Shown here one piece after another: positions 36,543 through 45,955 of a stretch of DNA of 64,000 nucleotides. The notes beneath the pieces are model-generated. The model was given only the letters and a program-made list of their open reading frames with translations. It was not told where the DNA came from and made no database searches. The DNA lies in the NCBI RefSeq assembly GCF_016107655.1, contig NZ_JABASX010000007.1:186001-250000 (forward strand), read 5' to 3'. The translations under genes were made by a program, and so were the position numbers. This stretch comes from Brevibacterium antiquum. GTDB taxonomy: Bacteria > Actinomycetota > Actinomycetes > Actinomycetales > Brevibacteriaceae. Numbering within the stretch: the stretch's first letter is position 1; each line of letters begins with the position of its first letter.

Positions 36543-37502
36543 TCACTCGAAATAGCGGCGTGGATTCTTCACCAGCATCGTGTCGACGTCGTCCTCGCTC
36601 ACGCCGCGCGCCAGCAGTATTGGAATGACGTCGTCTGGGATGTGACGGAAATGCCAGTTGGGCTGGATCTGCGTCTTCTCCTCCTGCGAGAGGTAGTCGA
36701 TGTAGCACGATGCGTCGTGAGCCAGAGTGATCTTCTCGGCGTAGCCGCGGCGGACAAGTTCGACGATCGTGTCGATGCGCTTGTCCGTCGGCAGGTACAC
36801 GTCGAGGCCGAATCGGTCCATGCCCAAAAATGACCCATTGTCAGCCAGTTTCATCAGGTAGTCGAGATCCGTCGAATCACCTGAATGCCCGATGACCACC
36901 TTGCTCAGATCCGCGCCCTCTTCCTTGAGCACCTGCTGCGCGACGAGCCCGGATTCCGTGTGCGGATTGGTGTGAACGGTGATCGGGGCGCCCGTCTGGG
37001 CATTCGCCTGTCCGACCGCGCGCATGGCCCGCTCCACCCCGGTGGTCAGCCCCGGTGCCTCGATGGCGCATTTGAGGAACGCCGCCTTGACGCCGGTGCC
37101 CGCGATCCCGTCCTCGATGTCGCTGACGAACAGGCCGACGAGGGGCTCGGGTTCATCGATGAGGAGGCCGGGTCCGCGGACATCGAAACGGTGTGGCAGG
37201 TCCGTGTATGTGTAGAGGCCGGTGGCCACGACGATGGTGATGTCGGTCTGCTCGGCGACTTTTTGGATGCGCGGAATGAAGCGACCGAGCCCGACGACCG
37301 TGGGGTCGAAGATCGTGTCGATTCCTGCACTCTTGAGGTCGTTGAGCTTGGTCACGGCGTCCGCGATCTTCTCTTCCTCATCCCATGTGGAGTCGTAGTT
37401 CTGCCGCATCTCCTCGCTGAGGACGAAGACATGTTCATGGACAAGGGTCCTGCCGAGGCTGCTGCTGTCGATGGTGCCGGTGACGGTCTGCACTTCTGCC
37501 AT
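36543..37502 (-). CDS. Phosphotriesterase-family hydrolase, probable lactonase
   Basis: A 319-residue TIM-barrel metal hydrolase. The binuclear metal site can be traced: HEH in LVHEHVF, Lys in AFLKCAIE (position of the carbamylated Lys), His in VHTNPH, His in GHSGDS and Asp in LAHDAS. Members of this family include phosphotriesterase-like lactonases that open gamma- and delta-lactones, as well as proteins of unknown role. Next to 4-hydroxyacyl-CoA enzymes, a lactonase role is the most economical reading. ATG 37502 has AAGGAG upstream. Divergent from the MaoC gene, with the palindrome site 3 between. Confidence 0.8.
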   Translation of the reverse strand: MAEVQTVTGTIDSSSLGRTLVHEHVFVLSEEMRQNYDSTWDEEEKIADAVTKLNDLKSAGIDTIFDPTVVGLGRFIPRIQKVAEQTDITIVVATGLYTYTDLPHRFDVRGPGLLIDEPEPLVGLFVSDIEDGIAGTGVKAAFLKCAIEAPGLTTGVERAMRAVGQANAQTGAPITVHTNPHTESGLVAQQVLKEEGADLSKVVIGHSGDSTDLDYLMKLADNGSFLGMDRFGLDVYLPTDKRIDTIVELVRRGYAEKITLAHDASCYIDYLSQEEKTQIQPNWHFRHIPDDVIPILLARGVSEDDVDTMLVKNPRRYFE

Positions 37503-37598
37503 GGTGCTGCTCCTTCGCATACGTAGCTCGGCCGTGTGGTCGGCGCCGATGCCATTTGAAGTGATGCGGCTCACACGGCTAGTCTTACGCTATCGAAC

Positions 37599-37620
37599 AT
37601 GAAGTCAATTTCAAGTTCAG
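37599..37620. promoter_or_regulatory. TTGAA-N12-TTCAA-like palindrome, site 3
   Basis: A 22-bp site with halves ATGAAGTCAAT and TTCAAGTTCAG between the divergent lactonase-like and MaoC genes. It matches site 2 at 18 of 24 aligned bases, although its own dyad symmetry is weaker. Confidence 0.55.
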
Positions 37621-37680
37621 CTTCGCAATTCCCCATTCTGCGCTCGCCCTCACCGCGCTGCGCCCACCGAAAGGCAGACA

Positions 37681-38160
37681 ATGACCACTCCCATCCGCCC
37701 CACCTCGATCTCCGACCTCGAAGCGCTCGTTGGCCAAGAGCTCGGCCCGACCAGCTGGCATGTGCTGGTCCAAGACGACATCAATTCTTTTGCTGACCTG
37801 ACGAATGATCATCAGTGGATCCATGTCGATGAGGAGCGCGCGGCGGCGGGGCCCTTCGGTGGGACGATCGGTCACGGCCTGTTCACGCTCTCGCTGGGAC
37901 CGGCCTTCATGGAGGAGCTGATGGCCTTCGACGGCTTCGCCCACAGCCTCAACTACGGATACGGGAAGGTCCGATTCCCGAATCCTCGTCCCGTGGGCTC
38001 GCGTGTGCGCATGCGTGCCACCGTCACCGAGGTGGAGCGACGTAAGACCGGCTCCGCGCAGATCACGACGACTCAGGTCTTCGAGGCCGAAGGCATCGAG
38101 AAGCCTGTCTGCGTAGCCGAATCGATCGGATTCTTCACCGAGCACGGCGCTGAGGTCTGA
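37681..38160 (+). CDS. MaoC-like (R)-specific enoyl-CoA hydratase
   Basis: A 159-residue hot-dog-fold hydratase. The hydratase motif is LTNDHQWIHVDEERAAAGPFGGTI followed by GHGLFTLS, containing the catalytic Asp (N-D-H) and His. YGYGKVRFPNPRPVGSRVR is the usual second-half strand pattern. It hydrates a trans-2-enoyl-CoA to a 3-hydroxyacyl-CoA. It fits the product of an ACAD-type enzyme in this cluster. The start is ATG 37681 with AAAGGCAGAC before it. Confidence 0.85.
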   Translation: MTTPIRPTSISDLEALVGQELGPTSWHVLVQDDINSFADLTNDHQWIHVDEERAAAGPFGGTIGHGLFTLSLGPAFMEELMAFDGFAHSLNYGYGKVRFPNPRPVGSRVRMRATVTEVERRKTGSAQITTTQVFEAEGIEKPVCVAESIGFFTEHGAEV

Positions 38161-38194
38161 GAGTCGAGGCGTCGAGCGACGGGATGTCAGACTA

Positions 38195-38216
38195 TTGAAG
38201 TTGAGGTCAAGTTCAA
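38195..38216. promoter_or_regulatory. TTGAA-N12-TTCAA palindrome, site 2
   Basis: The best of three related sites: half TTGAAGTTGA, two-base centre, half TCAAGTTCAA, so 9 of 10 positions pair. It is 71 bp upstream of the SDR at 38287, and CTATGG follows as in site 1. Likely operator of the 38287-44153 operon. Confidence 0.7.
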
Positions 38217-38286
38217 CTATGGTCGGAGCATACTCACAGACGAGAGCGACGGGCCCGAACCGTCCACCCCGAACGAAGGATTCCGA

Positions 38287-39087
38287 ATGACGACGTCACC
38301 CACCATGAACATGTCAACACTGTTCAACTTGGAAGGACGATGCGCACTCATCACCGGCGGTTCACGCGGCATCGGCCGAATGATCGCCGAAGGCTTCGTC
38401 CAACTCGGCGTGCGCGTCTACATCACGGCCCGCAAAGCAGAGGAATGCGACGCAGCGGCCGCCGAAATGTCTGAGCAGGGAAGCTGCACCTCGATCCCCG
38501 GCGACATCTCAACGACGGAGGGACTCGCATCTGTCGTCTCCCGACTCCGCGAGCATGAGTCGACGTTGGACATCCTTGTCAACAACGCCGGAGCCGCCTG
38601 GGGTGCACCCTTCGCCGAGTTCCCGGAAGACGGCTGGGACAAGGTCATGGACCTCAACCTCAAGGCATTGTTCTTCCTCACCCAGCAACTCGCCCCCGAA
38701 CTGCGCGCCGCCGCTGCCAGCGGGGACCACCTCGCCAAGGTCATCAACGTCGCCTCCATCGACGGCATCCGAACGAACCCCAACGAAACGTACAGCTACC
38801 ACGCCAGCAAGGCCGGGGTCATCCACCTGACCAAGCGCCTGGCCGCGCAGCTGGCACCAGAAGGCGTGATCGTCAGCGCAATCGCACCCGGAGCATTCCC
38901 CTCACGGATGAACAAGGTGGCCCGCGACCACGGAGACGAATTGCAGCAGCGCATCCCTGCCGGGCGCATCGGCGGGCCAGAAGACATGGCCGGAGTCGCG
39001 ACCTATCTCGCCTCACGCGCCGGTGACTACGTCGTCGGCGACACAATCGTCGTCGATGGCGGCGTCGTCGCATCGGCTGGACTCTAG
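38287..39087 (+). CDS. Short-chain dehydrogenase/reductase
   Basis: A 266-residue classical SDR: TGGSRGIGRMIAEGF cofactor loop, Arg in ITARKAEE after beta-2 suggesting NADP(H), NNAGAAWG, catalytic YSYHASKAG and the C-terminal GDYVVGDTIVVDGG. It resembles the 3-oxoacyl reductase / rhamnolipid RhlG group. It is the first gene of a run of six on the plus strand. Ribosome site GAAGGA. In the proposed pathway it oxidises the 3-hydroxyacyl-CoA. Confidence 0.87.
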   Translation: MTTSPTMNMSTLFNLEGRCALITGGSRGIGRMIAEGFVQLGVRVYITARKAEECDAAAAEMSEQGSCTSIPGDISTTEGLASVVSRLREHESTLDILVNNAGAAWGAPFAEFPEDGWDKVMDLNLKALFFLTQQLAPELRAAAASGDHLAKVINVASIDGIRTNPNETYSYHASKAGVIHLTKRLAAQLAPEGVIVSAIAPGAFPSRMNKVARDHGDELQQRIPAGRIGGPEDMAGVATYLASRAGDYVVGDTIVVDGGVVASAGL

Positions 39088-39116
39088 GACAAACCGAACA
39101 AGGAAGACACAACATT

Positions 39117-40112
39117 ATGAAGGCAGTACAGCTGAACGCCACCGACGGGCCAAGCTCCCTCGCACTCGCAGACGTCGACGCCCCCACAGCCGAACCCGGC
39201 ACAATCCTCATCGACGTCGCCTATGCAGGCGTGACATTCCCCGAACTGCTGCAGTCTCGCGGGCAATATCAGATGCAGCCGCCCCTGCCCTACACGATGG
39301 GTTCTGAGGTCGCTGGAACAGTGCGCGAACTGGGGGAGGGGGTCACAGGCTTCTCTGTGGGTGACCGTGTCCTCGGTGTTGCCGGCACCGGAGCCTACGC
39401 CGAGGTCATGGCTGTTCCTGCCGCCAGCGTCCTGCCTCTGCCGGATTCGGTGTCTCTGCGATCCGGGGCCGGGATGCCGATGAACCTGCTGACGGCGGAC
39501 TTCGCTCTGCGCGTGCGAGGGAACCTTCAAGCAGGACAGAGCGTCCTCATCCACGGAGCTGCCGGGGGACTCGGCAGCGCCCTCGTCCAGGTCGCACTCG
39601 CCTCCGGTGCAGAAGTCGTCGCCGTCGTCTCCACTCAGGAGAAGGCGGACACGGTGGCCAACCTCGGCGCACAACATGTGGTCTTCGCCGACGGATTCAA
39701 AGACGCAGTCAAGGAGATCTTCCCGCGCGGAGTCGACCTGGTCGCAGACCCGGTGGGAGGGGACCGCTTCACGGATTCCCTGCGCTGCCTCTCGACCTTC
39801 GGCACGCTCCTGGTCCTCGGCTTCACCGCGGGCCAGATTCCTGAGGTGAAGGTCAACCGACTGCTGCTGGGCAACATCTCCGTGGCAGGCGTGGGCTGGG
39901 GAGCCGCTTTGGCCGGACGGCCTGAGATGGTGGCTCAGCAGTGGGAAACCCTCTGGCCCCACCTGTCTGCCGGAGACCTCAACCCTGCAATCCACACCGT
40001 CCTTCCCATGGCGCAGGCCGGTGAGGCACTCGAGATCATCGACTCCCGATCGGTTCGAGGCAAAGTGCTCCTCGAAGTCGGCGGCGACGCCAACGAGACT
40101 GCCACCCGCTGA
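39117..40112 (+). CDS. NADPH:quinone-oxidoreductase-like MDR enzyme
   Basis: A 331-residue zinc-free medium-chain dehydrogenase/reductase. N-terminal GroES-like part with PYTMGSEVAGTVRELGEGV, then the Rossmann part with HGAAGGLGSALVQVALASGAEV and LVADPVGGDRFTDSLRCL. No zinc-binding Cys cluster is seen. Family members reduce quinones or 2-enoyl compounds with NADPH. It follows the SDR by 29 bp. In this cluster it may saturate a conjugated double bond of an enoyl intermediate. Confidence 0.85.
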   Translation: MKAVQLNATDGPSSLALADVDAPTAEPGTILIDVAYAGVTFPELLQSRGQYQMQPPLPYTMGSEVAGTVRELGEGVTGFSVGDRVLGVAGTGAYAEVMAVPAASVLPLPDSVSLRSGAGMPMNLLTADFALRVRGNLQAGQSVLIHGAAGGLGSALVQVALASGAEVVAVVSTQEKADTVANLGAQHVVFADGFKDAVKEIFPRGVDLVADPVGGDRFTDSLRCLSTFGTLLVLGFTAGQIPEVKVNRLLLGNISVAGVGWGAALAGRPEMVAQQWETLWPHLSAGDLNPAIHTVLPMAQAGEALEIIDSRSVRGKVLLEVGGDANETATR

Positions 40113-40179
40113 CTCTGACAACGCGGCTGTACCGAAGAATTTCGCTCTACTTAAGTGAATTGACCAGAAAGCAGGAACC

Positions 40180-41403
40180 ATGGACTTCGCACCAGATGAG
40201 ACCACCCTCGACTACCAGGCCAGACTCAACGCATTCATGGACGAATACGTCTACCCTGCAGAGTCCGTCTATCACCGCCAACGCGCCGAGTCCGGTGACC
40301 CGAACTTCCACCCGCCGGTCCTCGAAGACCTCAAGGCCGAGGCGAAGAAGCAGGGACTGTGGAACCTGTTCCTGCCTTACGAAGGGTGGGGTGCGGGACT
40401 GACGAACCTGCAGTACGCGCACCTCGCGGAGATCACAGGACGCAGCCCAGAGATCGCCCCGGAGGCCATCAACTGCAACGCACCGGACACGGGGAACATG
40501 GAAGTACTTGCCCTGTTCGGTACCGATGAGCACAAGGAGAAGTGGCTCAAGCCTCTGCTGGCCGGCGAGATCGCCTCCGCGTTCTGCATGACAGAACCCG
40601 AGGTGGCCAGCTCCGATGCGACGAACATCGAAATGAGCATCACCGCCGACGGGGATGACTACGTCCTCAACGGTCGGAAATGGTTCGCTTCGAATGCATT
40701 GCACGCCAACTGCCAGGTCTTCATCGTCATGGGCAAGACCGACCCGAACGCGGAGACCCACCGACAGCAGTCCATGCTCGTCGTGCCGAAGGACACCCCC
40801 GGCATCACCATTGTTCGCGGGCTGCCGGTGTTCGGGTACATGGACCGGGAAGGCCATGCAGAGATCCTGTTCGAGGATGTGCGCGTGCCCAAGACCGCGC
40901 TGCTCTCCGGTGAAGGGGATGGGTTCGCCATCAGCCAGGCCCGACTGGGGCCAGGCCGCATCCACCACTGCATGCGCACGATCGGCATGGCAGAACGATC
41001 CCTCGAACTGATGATCGACCGTGCCCAGCAGCGAGTCACCTTCGGACAGCCGGTGGCCGATCGCGCCAACATCCAGGACTGGATCGCCGAGGCGCGCATC
41101 GAGATCGAAGCCACCCGTCTCCTCGTGCTCAAGGCGGCATGGATGATGGACACCGTGGGCAACCGGGAAGCGGCAACGGAGATCGCAGCCATCAAGGTCA
41201 AGGCCCCAGAGATGGCCCTGACCATCATCGACCGGGCCATCCAGGTTCACGGCGGCGGCGGAGTCACGGATGACTTTCCGCTGGCCGGCTTCTATGCGCA
41301 CCTGCGTACGCTGCGCCTGGCCGACGGACCCGACGAGGTGCATAAGCGTTCGATCGCCCGCCGCGAACTGCGCCGCCGGAAGACCGCTCGGGAGGCCGGA
41401 TGA
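40180..41403 (+). CDS. ACAD10/11-type acyl-CoA dehydrogenase
   Basis: A 407-residue flavoprotein of the acyl-CoA dehydrogenase fold. N-terminal helical domain, then [19 protein letters not shown] (flavin loop), [20 protein letters not shown], and the C-terminal helical domain with [19 protein letters not shown]. The end [20 protein letters not shown] is characteristic of the ACAD10/11 branch. In levulinate catabolism the counterpart (LvaC) works with an APH-like kinase to turn a 4-hydroxyacyl-CoA, through a 4-phospho intermediate, into an enoyl/3-hydroxyacyl-CoA. The next gene is exactly such a kinase, overlapping by 4 bp. Confidence 0.87.
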   Translation: MDFAPDETTLDYQARLNAFMDEYVYPAESVYHRQRAESGDPNFHPPVLEDLKAEAKKQGLWNLFLPYEGWGAGLTNLQYAHLAEITGRSPEIAPEAINCNAPDTGNMEVLALFGTDEHKEKWLKPLLAGEIASAFCMTEPEVASSDATNIEMSITADGDDYVLNGRKWFASNALHANCQVFIVMGKTDPNAETHRQQSMLVVPKDTPGITIVRGLPVFGYMDREGHAEILFEDVRVPKTALLSGEGDGFAISQARLGPGRIHHCMRTIGMAERSLELMIDRAQQRVTFGQPVADRANIQDWIAEARIEIEATRLLVLKAAWMMDTVGNREAATEIAAIKVKAPEMALTIIDRAIQVHGGGGVTDDFPLAGFYAHLRTLRLADGPDEVHKRSIARRELRRRKTAREAG

Positions 41404-42425
41404 GTATCGAACTCAACCTGAAAGCTCTCGCAGTCTGGATGCAGGCTGCGGGGGAGGCCGTCGTCGGTGAGCTCAAGGGGACCCGAGTCGGCCAAGGCCA
41501 GTCAAACCTCACGTACCGCATCGATGACGAGGCCGGACATGCGTGGATCGCACGCCGGCCCCCGCTGGGCAGACTGTTGGCCTCGGCTCACGACGTTGCC
41601 CGCGAATATCAGATCATGTCGGCGCTGCAGGAATCAGGAGTTCCCGTTCCGACCACGATCGGTGTGTGCACGGACCCCGCCGTCGCTGACGTTCCCGTCT
41701 TCGTCATGGCCCACGTGGAGGGCATCGTCGTCGATGATGAGGAGACCGCACACTCACTGACCCCAGACGTGCGGCGGCGGCTCGGCCTCGACCTCGCACG
41801 GACATTGGCCAAGATCCACGCGGTCGACATCGATGCCGCGGGACTGGGAGGCCTGGCCTCCCGGAAGCCCTATGCGCCGAGACAGCTCAAACGGTGGAGT
41901 CGGCAACTTGAGGAAAGCCGAACCCAGGACCGGCCCGACCTCGACGCCCTGACTGACCTGCTCCGTGACACCATCCCGGACTCGGATGAGATCGCCCTGG
42001 TCCACGGCGACTTCCACATCCGCAACGTCATCATCGACGAGAGCACGGGAGGCATCCGAGCGGTCCTGGACTGGGAGCTCTCGACCCTGGGCGATCCGCT
42101 GGCCGATATGGGCAGCGCGCTCGCATATTGGACGCAGGCCGGTGAACTGCCGGGCGGAATGTTCGCCGCCTCAGCCCTGGACGGCTTCCCGACCCGGGCA
42201 GAGATGGCTGCAGAATATCTGCGTGCCTCCGGACGCGACGGGCAGGCGTTGGGGTTCTGGCATGTGCTGGGAGTGTGGAAGGTCGCCATCATCGCCGAGG
42301 GAGTCTACCGCCGGGTCCTCGACAACCCTGAGAACGCCGCGGGAATCACCCTCACCCCGGAGAACATCCAAGCCATGATCGATCACGGGTGGGACATCGC
42401 CAGAGAGAACGGGTTGGCGCCATGA
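41400..42425 (+). CDS. APH-family kinase, ACAD10/11-associated
   Basis: A 341-residue aminoglycoside-phosphotransferase-like kinase. N-lobe [11 protein letters not shown] and the phosphate-contact Arg in WIARRPPLG; catalytic loop [12 protein letters not shown] (H-G-D-x-x-x-x-N), metal motif [17 protein letters not shown], which is the version seen next to or fused with ACAD10/11 enzymes. It is predicted to phosphorylate the 4-hydroxyl of a 4-hydroxyacyl-CoA, like LvaA. ATGA overlap with the acyl-CoA dehydrogenase gene indicates coupled translation. An antibiotic-resistance role is unlikely given the context. Confidence 0.86.
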   Translation: MSIELNLKALAVWMQAAGEAVVGELKGTRVGQGQSNLTYRIDDEAGHAWIARRPPLGRLLASAHDVAREYQIMSALQESGVPVPTTIGVCTDPAVADVPVFVMAHVEGIVVDDEETAHSLTPDVRRRLGLDLARTLAKIHAVDIDAAGLGGLASRKPYAPRQLKRWSRQLEESRTQDRPDLDALTDLLRDTIPDSDEIALVHGDFHIRNVIIDESTGGIRAVLDWELSTLGDPLADMGSALAYWTQAGELPGGMFAASALDGFPTRAEMAAEYLRASGRDGQALGFWHVLGVWKVAIIAEGVYRRVLDNPENAAGITLTPENIQAMIDHGWDIARENGLAP

Positions 42426-42477
42426 CTCTGCTGAGGCCCGCAGCCGCAATGGCGACGGATTGTATGATGGGCTGACC

Positions 42478-43164
42478 ATGTCGAAGACCGAAGAACAGGG
42501 TGAAGATCTCCCCGCACTGGTGGACCCCACGCTGACGCGTGATCTCCCGTCCACTCCTCGAGGCATCCGCACACGCGCGTCCCTGGTGGCCGCTGCCCGC
42601 ACCGTGTTCGAACGCGATGGGTTCATCGATTCGCGACTGACGGACATCACGAAGGAGGCCCAGTGTTCCACAGGTACCTTCTACACGTACTTCGACAGCA
42701 AAGAAGAGGCTCTAGCTGCCGTTCTGCATGAGGCTCAAGAGGATATGCTCCACCCCGGCCCGCCGCAGGGGCACCACAAGGATCGCAGCGTCGTCGAGTC
42801 GCTCGAAGCGGGCAACCGTGCCTATGTCGAGGCGTATAAACGCAACGCCAAACTGATGCTCCTGCTCGAGCAGGTGGCCGCGGTCGACCCGAAGTTCAGG
42901 CGCCTGCGACTCGACCGTGGACGAGCCTTCGCCCAACGGAACTGCAGGTGGATCAAGAAGCTCCAAGACGAGGGGTTTGCCGATCCGAGCCTTGACCCGG
43001 TTATGTCGGCAAGCGCATTGTCGCTGATGGTCGGGCGCATGGCCTATTTCAAATACGCATTGGAAGAACCGGACTGGGGCACCGATGACCTTCTCGTGGA
43101 GACCGCAACGAAGCTGTGGGTCAACGCGCTGGGCATCCCTGCCGACGGGTCCCGCCGAACCTAG
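42478..43164 (+). CDS. TetR-family regulator
   Basis: A 228-residue regulator. Helix-turn-helix: RASLVAAARTVFERDGFIDSR, LTDITKEAQCSTGTFYTYFDSKEEALAAVL. The C-terminal ligand domain is helical with no recognisable class. It is inside the catabolic operon and is the best candidate to bind the three TTGAA-N12-TTCAA sites. Start ATG 42478 is preferred to the TTG 18 bases upstream. Confidence 0.83.
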   Translation: MSKTEEQGEDLPALVDPTLTRDLPSTPRGIRTRASLVAAARTVFERDGFIDSRLTDITKEAQCSTGTFYTYFDSKEEALAAVLHEAQEDMLHPGPPQGHHKDRSVVESLEAGNRAYVEAYKRNAKLMLLLEQVAAVDPKFRRLRLDRGRAFAQRNCRWIKKLQDEGFADPSLDPVMSASALSLMVGRMAYFKYALEEPDWGTDDLLVETATKLWVNALGIPADGSRRT

Positions 43165-43172
43165 GAGTTTCC

Positions 43173-44153
43173 ATGGCATCGTCAACGACAACGTCAACGA
43201 CATCCGAACCATCACCTGGTCGGAGTACTGGCGCTCCTTTCGACAATGCTTCGGTGGCAGCCCGTCTGGCAGAACTGCCGTTCGTTGCGAATGCGCAGGC
43301 GCTGACGGTGAGCACCTCGGGTGGTGAGTTCGCCGGGTTCCAGGCGATACCGGCTCATCCTGATCCGCAGCTCGGCGATGCGCTGCTGTTGCACGGTTGG
43401 CCCGAATTCGCGGCCTGTTGGGAGAAGACAGCGGCCCTGCTCCTGGAACAGGGGATGAGCGTGTTCGCCTATGACCAGAGGGGGTATTCTCCTGGAGCAC
43501 GTCCTGTCTCCGTCGATGAGTACACGATGCCCCACCTGGTCGCGGATCTCGACGAGATCTCACGCTCGGTGGGACTGGGTCGCTTCCACCTCGTCGGCCA
43601 CGACTGGGGTGGGATGGTCGCATGGCATTACGCCGCGAACCATCCAGAGCGTCTGCTGACGAACACCGTCGTCTCGACCCCGCACCCGATCGCCCATGCC
43701 AAGCAGGTGCAGGCGGACCCGGACCAGTACGAGCGCATGGAATACATGCGCTCGATCCAAGACCATCCGGACGGAGTTGCCCGCACTCTGCTGCGCAATG
43801 ACGGAGAACGACTCATCGATCTCTACACCGGTGACGTACCTGATGACATGGCGGCCTCCTACACAGCGCGCTTGAGCGAGCCTGGAGCAATGGACTCGGT
43901 GCTGAAGTACTACCAGGCGGCGGACGGCCGAGCTCGATTGTCGAGCACCCCAGTCACAGTGCCGACGACCTTCGTGTGGGGTAGTGAAGATATCGCCTTC
44001 CCTCGCGCCACTGCGGAGCTGACCGCCGAATATGTCGAAGGCCCATACCGATTTGTCCCCCTCGAAGGCGCATCCCATTGGCTACCGGAATCGCACCCTG
44101 GCGAGATTGCGCGTGAGGCCATCGCTTTGGCGCGGGAGCACTCGGCTTCATAG
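43173..44153 (+). CDS. Epoxide-hydrolase-like alpha/beta hydrolase
   Basis: A 326-residue hydrolase. Oxyanion motif LLHGWPEFAACW, YDQRGYSPGARP, nucleophile elbow GHDWGGMVAWHYA (Asp nucleophile, as in epoxide hydrolases and haloalkane dehalogenases), and His in ASHWLPESHP near the end. With Asp as nucleophile, an epoxide hydrolase or dehalogenase is more likely than an esterase. Start ATG 43173 has TAGGAG upstream and lies 8 bp after the TetR stop. It may feed hydroxylated acids into the cluster. Confidence 0.82.
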   Translation: MASSTTTSTTSEPSPGRSTGAPFDNASVAARLAELPFVANAQALTVSTSGGEFAGFQAIPAHPDPQLGDALLLHGWPEFAACWEKTAALLLEQGMSVFAYDQRGYSPGARPVSVDEYTMPHLVADLDEISRSVGLGRFHLVGHDWGGMVAWHYAANHPERLLTNTVVSTPHPIAHAKQVQADPDQYERMEYMRSIQDHPDGVARTLLRNDGERLIDLYTGDVPDDMAASYTARLSEPGAMDSVLKYYQAADGRARLSSTPVTVPTTFVWGSEDIAFPRATAELTAEYVEGPYRFVPLEGASHWLPESHPGEIAREAIALAREHSAS

Positions 44154-44207
44154 GTGCAGGCAGGGCAGGTGCCGATCGAAGGTGTCCGCGCCGCCAGCGC
44201 CAAATAG

Positions 44208-44447
44208 TCATTGCGATAAGACCCAATCGGCGACCGCATACAGCGCGTCGATTTCGGTGGGCAGATGTGTGTCGTCCGACGGCAGCGCTTGTGCGATCGA
44301 GAGCCCGTTGATGAAGGTGCCCGGAGCGATGGTGAGCGTGCGGGCAGTTGCCAAGCGGGCCGGCGTGACCCCTCCGAGCATCGTCGCGGCAGCCCGCAGG
44401 ATTTTGTCTCTGCTGCCGATGCCCTCTGGTGGCTGAAGTTCCCTCAT
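44208..44447 (-). pseudogene. TetR-like remnant with internal deletion
   Basis: The 79-residue product starts like a TetR regulator (GSRDKILRAAATMLG) and ends like the C-terminal ligand domain (APGTFINGLSIAQALPSDD, ALYAVADWVLSQ). The recognition helix and core are missing between them. I read it as an internally deleted regulator gene. A perfect palindrome sits 53 bp upstream. Confidence 0.45.
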
Positions 44448-44499
44448 CCCCCTTCCATTACTCCGTATTGGTCGATTGCGCTAGTGACCATCAAGTCAC

Positions 44500-44514
44500 C
44501 AATACACTGTATTG
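44500..44514. promoter_or_regulatory. Perfect 15-bp palindrome, probable old TetR operator
   Basis: CAATACA-C-TGTATTG is a perfect palindrome 53 bp upstream of the deleted TetR gene. Size and symmetry suit a TetR-type operator that has outlived its repressor. Confidence 0.5.
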
Positions 44515-44697
44515 CCGGAGGGGTGGTGTGGGATTGTGCAGCAAGGGAGCCTGACTGAACTCGAGTCTTGCTCAGCGCGGATGGTTGAATCGTTCTCCTT
44601 CGGCCAGATTACAGGACGGCTTGTTTTGTTCGGGCCTTAGCAGTCCATCTAGTATTGGTCACAGACGCTGAATACCGCCTGGAATGATGATGGAGTC

Positions 44698-45309
44698 ATG
44701 ATGAACAAGAGAACCCTTGCCCTTCCCGCCTTGGCATCAGCGACGCTGCTGCTCGCCGCATGTTCAGCACAGACGAGCGATGAGGGCGCATCGGACAATG
44801 CCAGCACCTCCGCCAGCTCGGCGGAGGCTAAGGCGGACATGCAGAAATCTGACGGTACAGCAGCCGGCACCGCATCATTTGGTCGGACCAAGAGCGGGAC
44901 CGAGGTTTCAGTGAAAGTCGAGGGACTCGAGCCAGGATTCCATGGATTTCACGTTCATGCCACGGGTAAATGCGAACCTGATAGCGCGGCTGCGGACAAG
45001 CCCGAGAAGAAGGGCGATTTCCTCTCCGCCGGGGGGCATATGGGCTCCGACGAGGCCAAGCACCCGAACCACGCTGGTGATCTGCCCAGCCTGCTCGTCA
45101 ATGAGGACGGCACCGGTGAGCTGTCCTTCACCACCGACCGGTTCAGCCCGGAGGACTTGGCTGATGACGATGGCAGTGCAGTCATGATTCATTCAGGAAC
45201 GGACAACTTCGCCAACATTCCCGAACGCTACGCCTCCGAGGGTGCGGATGAGGAAACAGCGGGTGCTGGTGACGCCAAGATGCGCGTGGCCTGCGGAGTC
45301 GTCGAGTAG
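44698..45309 (+). CDS. sodC: Cu/Zn superoxide dismutase lipoprotein
   Basis: A 203-residue lipoprotein: MMNKRTLALPALASATLLLAAC gives lipobox LAAC, followed by a Ser/Ala/Glu-rich linker. The Cu/Zn superoxide dismutase domain shows GFHGFHVHATGKC (copper His pair), SAGGHMGSDEAKHPNHAGDLP (bridging and zinc His, zinc Asp region) and VMIHSGTDNFANIPERY (copper His), with an internal Cys pair (GKC and VACG). It removes superoxide outside the membrane. Single-gene unit. Confidence 0.9.
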   Translation: MMNKRTLALPALASATLLLAACSAQTSDEGASDNASTSASSAEAKADMQKSDGTAAGTASFGRTKSGTEVSVKVEGLEPGFHGFHVHATGKCEPDSAAADKPEKKGDFLSAGGHMGSDEAKHPNHAGDLPSLLVNEDGTGELSFTTDRFSPEDLADDDGSAVMIHSGTDNFANIPERYASEGADEETAGAGDAKMRVACGVVE

Positions 45310-45478
45310 GACCACGACTGTAACCGCTTCGCGCGGAAAGGGTTGTAGCGTGCACGGGGAGTCACTGAACGGTGGACTGCTGACGGTGTGATTGCGACTC
45401 TGTGTTGGCATCCGGTGGTGCTTGTCAGGCGAGATGAAGCGGATCATAGGAGTCTGTCAGTCTTTGGGAGAACTCGGA

Positions 45479-45955
45479 TCAGGCCGCGAAGACTCCCGGG
45501 GGCGTCCCCAACGTCCGGCGGAAGTGCCGGGTGAGATGGGACTGGTCGTGGAAGCCGGACTGGGCGGCCGCCTCGGCGATGGTGAAGGTCTCCTGCAGAC
45601 GATCATCGAGCAGATGACGGAGTCGACGGGCAAGAGGTGCGTCAGAAGCCGTGTCGACTGGTGATTTCAGGTGCGGCTGTACGATCTGGTCGACGGCCGA
45701 AATGACATTCGGATCGAAGAGCGTCGGAGTCTCCGCGGCGGCATCGACGGCGTTGTGGGGCAGCCATTCGGGCTCGAGATAGAGCACTCGTTTGCGAAAC
45801 GGAACTTCCGGAGTTGCCGAGCGGGACATGATGCGGCGAATCGGGAAGCTGTGGCAGCCGTGGCGGCGGAGGATCTCAACTTGGTGGGAATCGCTCTGCG
45901 CGGGCCGAAGAATGCCGTCGACCGGGTAGTGAAGGGCGCGCGGATGCACGGGTGA
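45479..45955 (-). pseudogene. AraC-family regulator lacking its N-terminus
   Basis: The minus strand reads from about HYPVDGIL and SDSHQVEILRRHGCHSF through RVLYLEPEWLP to the AraC helix-turn-helix TIAEAAAQSGFHDQSHLTRHF and RRTLGTPPGVFAA, then a stop. The cupin-like ligand domain normally starts about 60-80 residues earlier, but that DNA is now occupied by the start of the HemD-like gene on the other strand. No good start codon exists. Truncated gene, probably inactive. Confidence 0.6.

Noticed and set aside
41400-42425. Aminoglycoside resistance kinase
   Set aside because: Its sequence type and overlap with an ACAD10/11-like gene fit a 4-hydroxyacyl-CoA kinase better.
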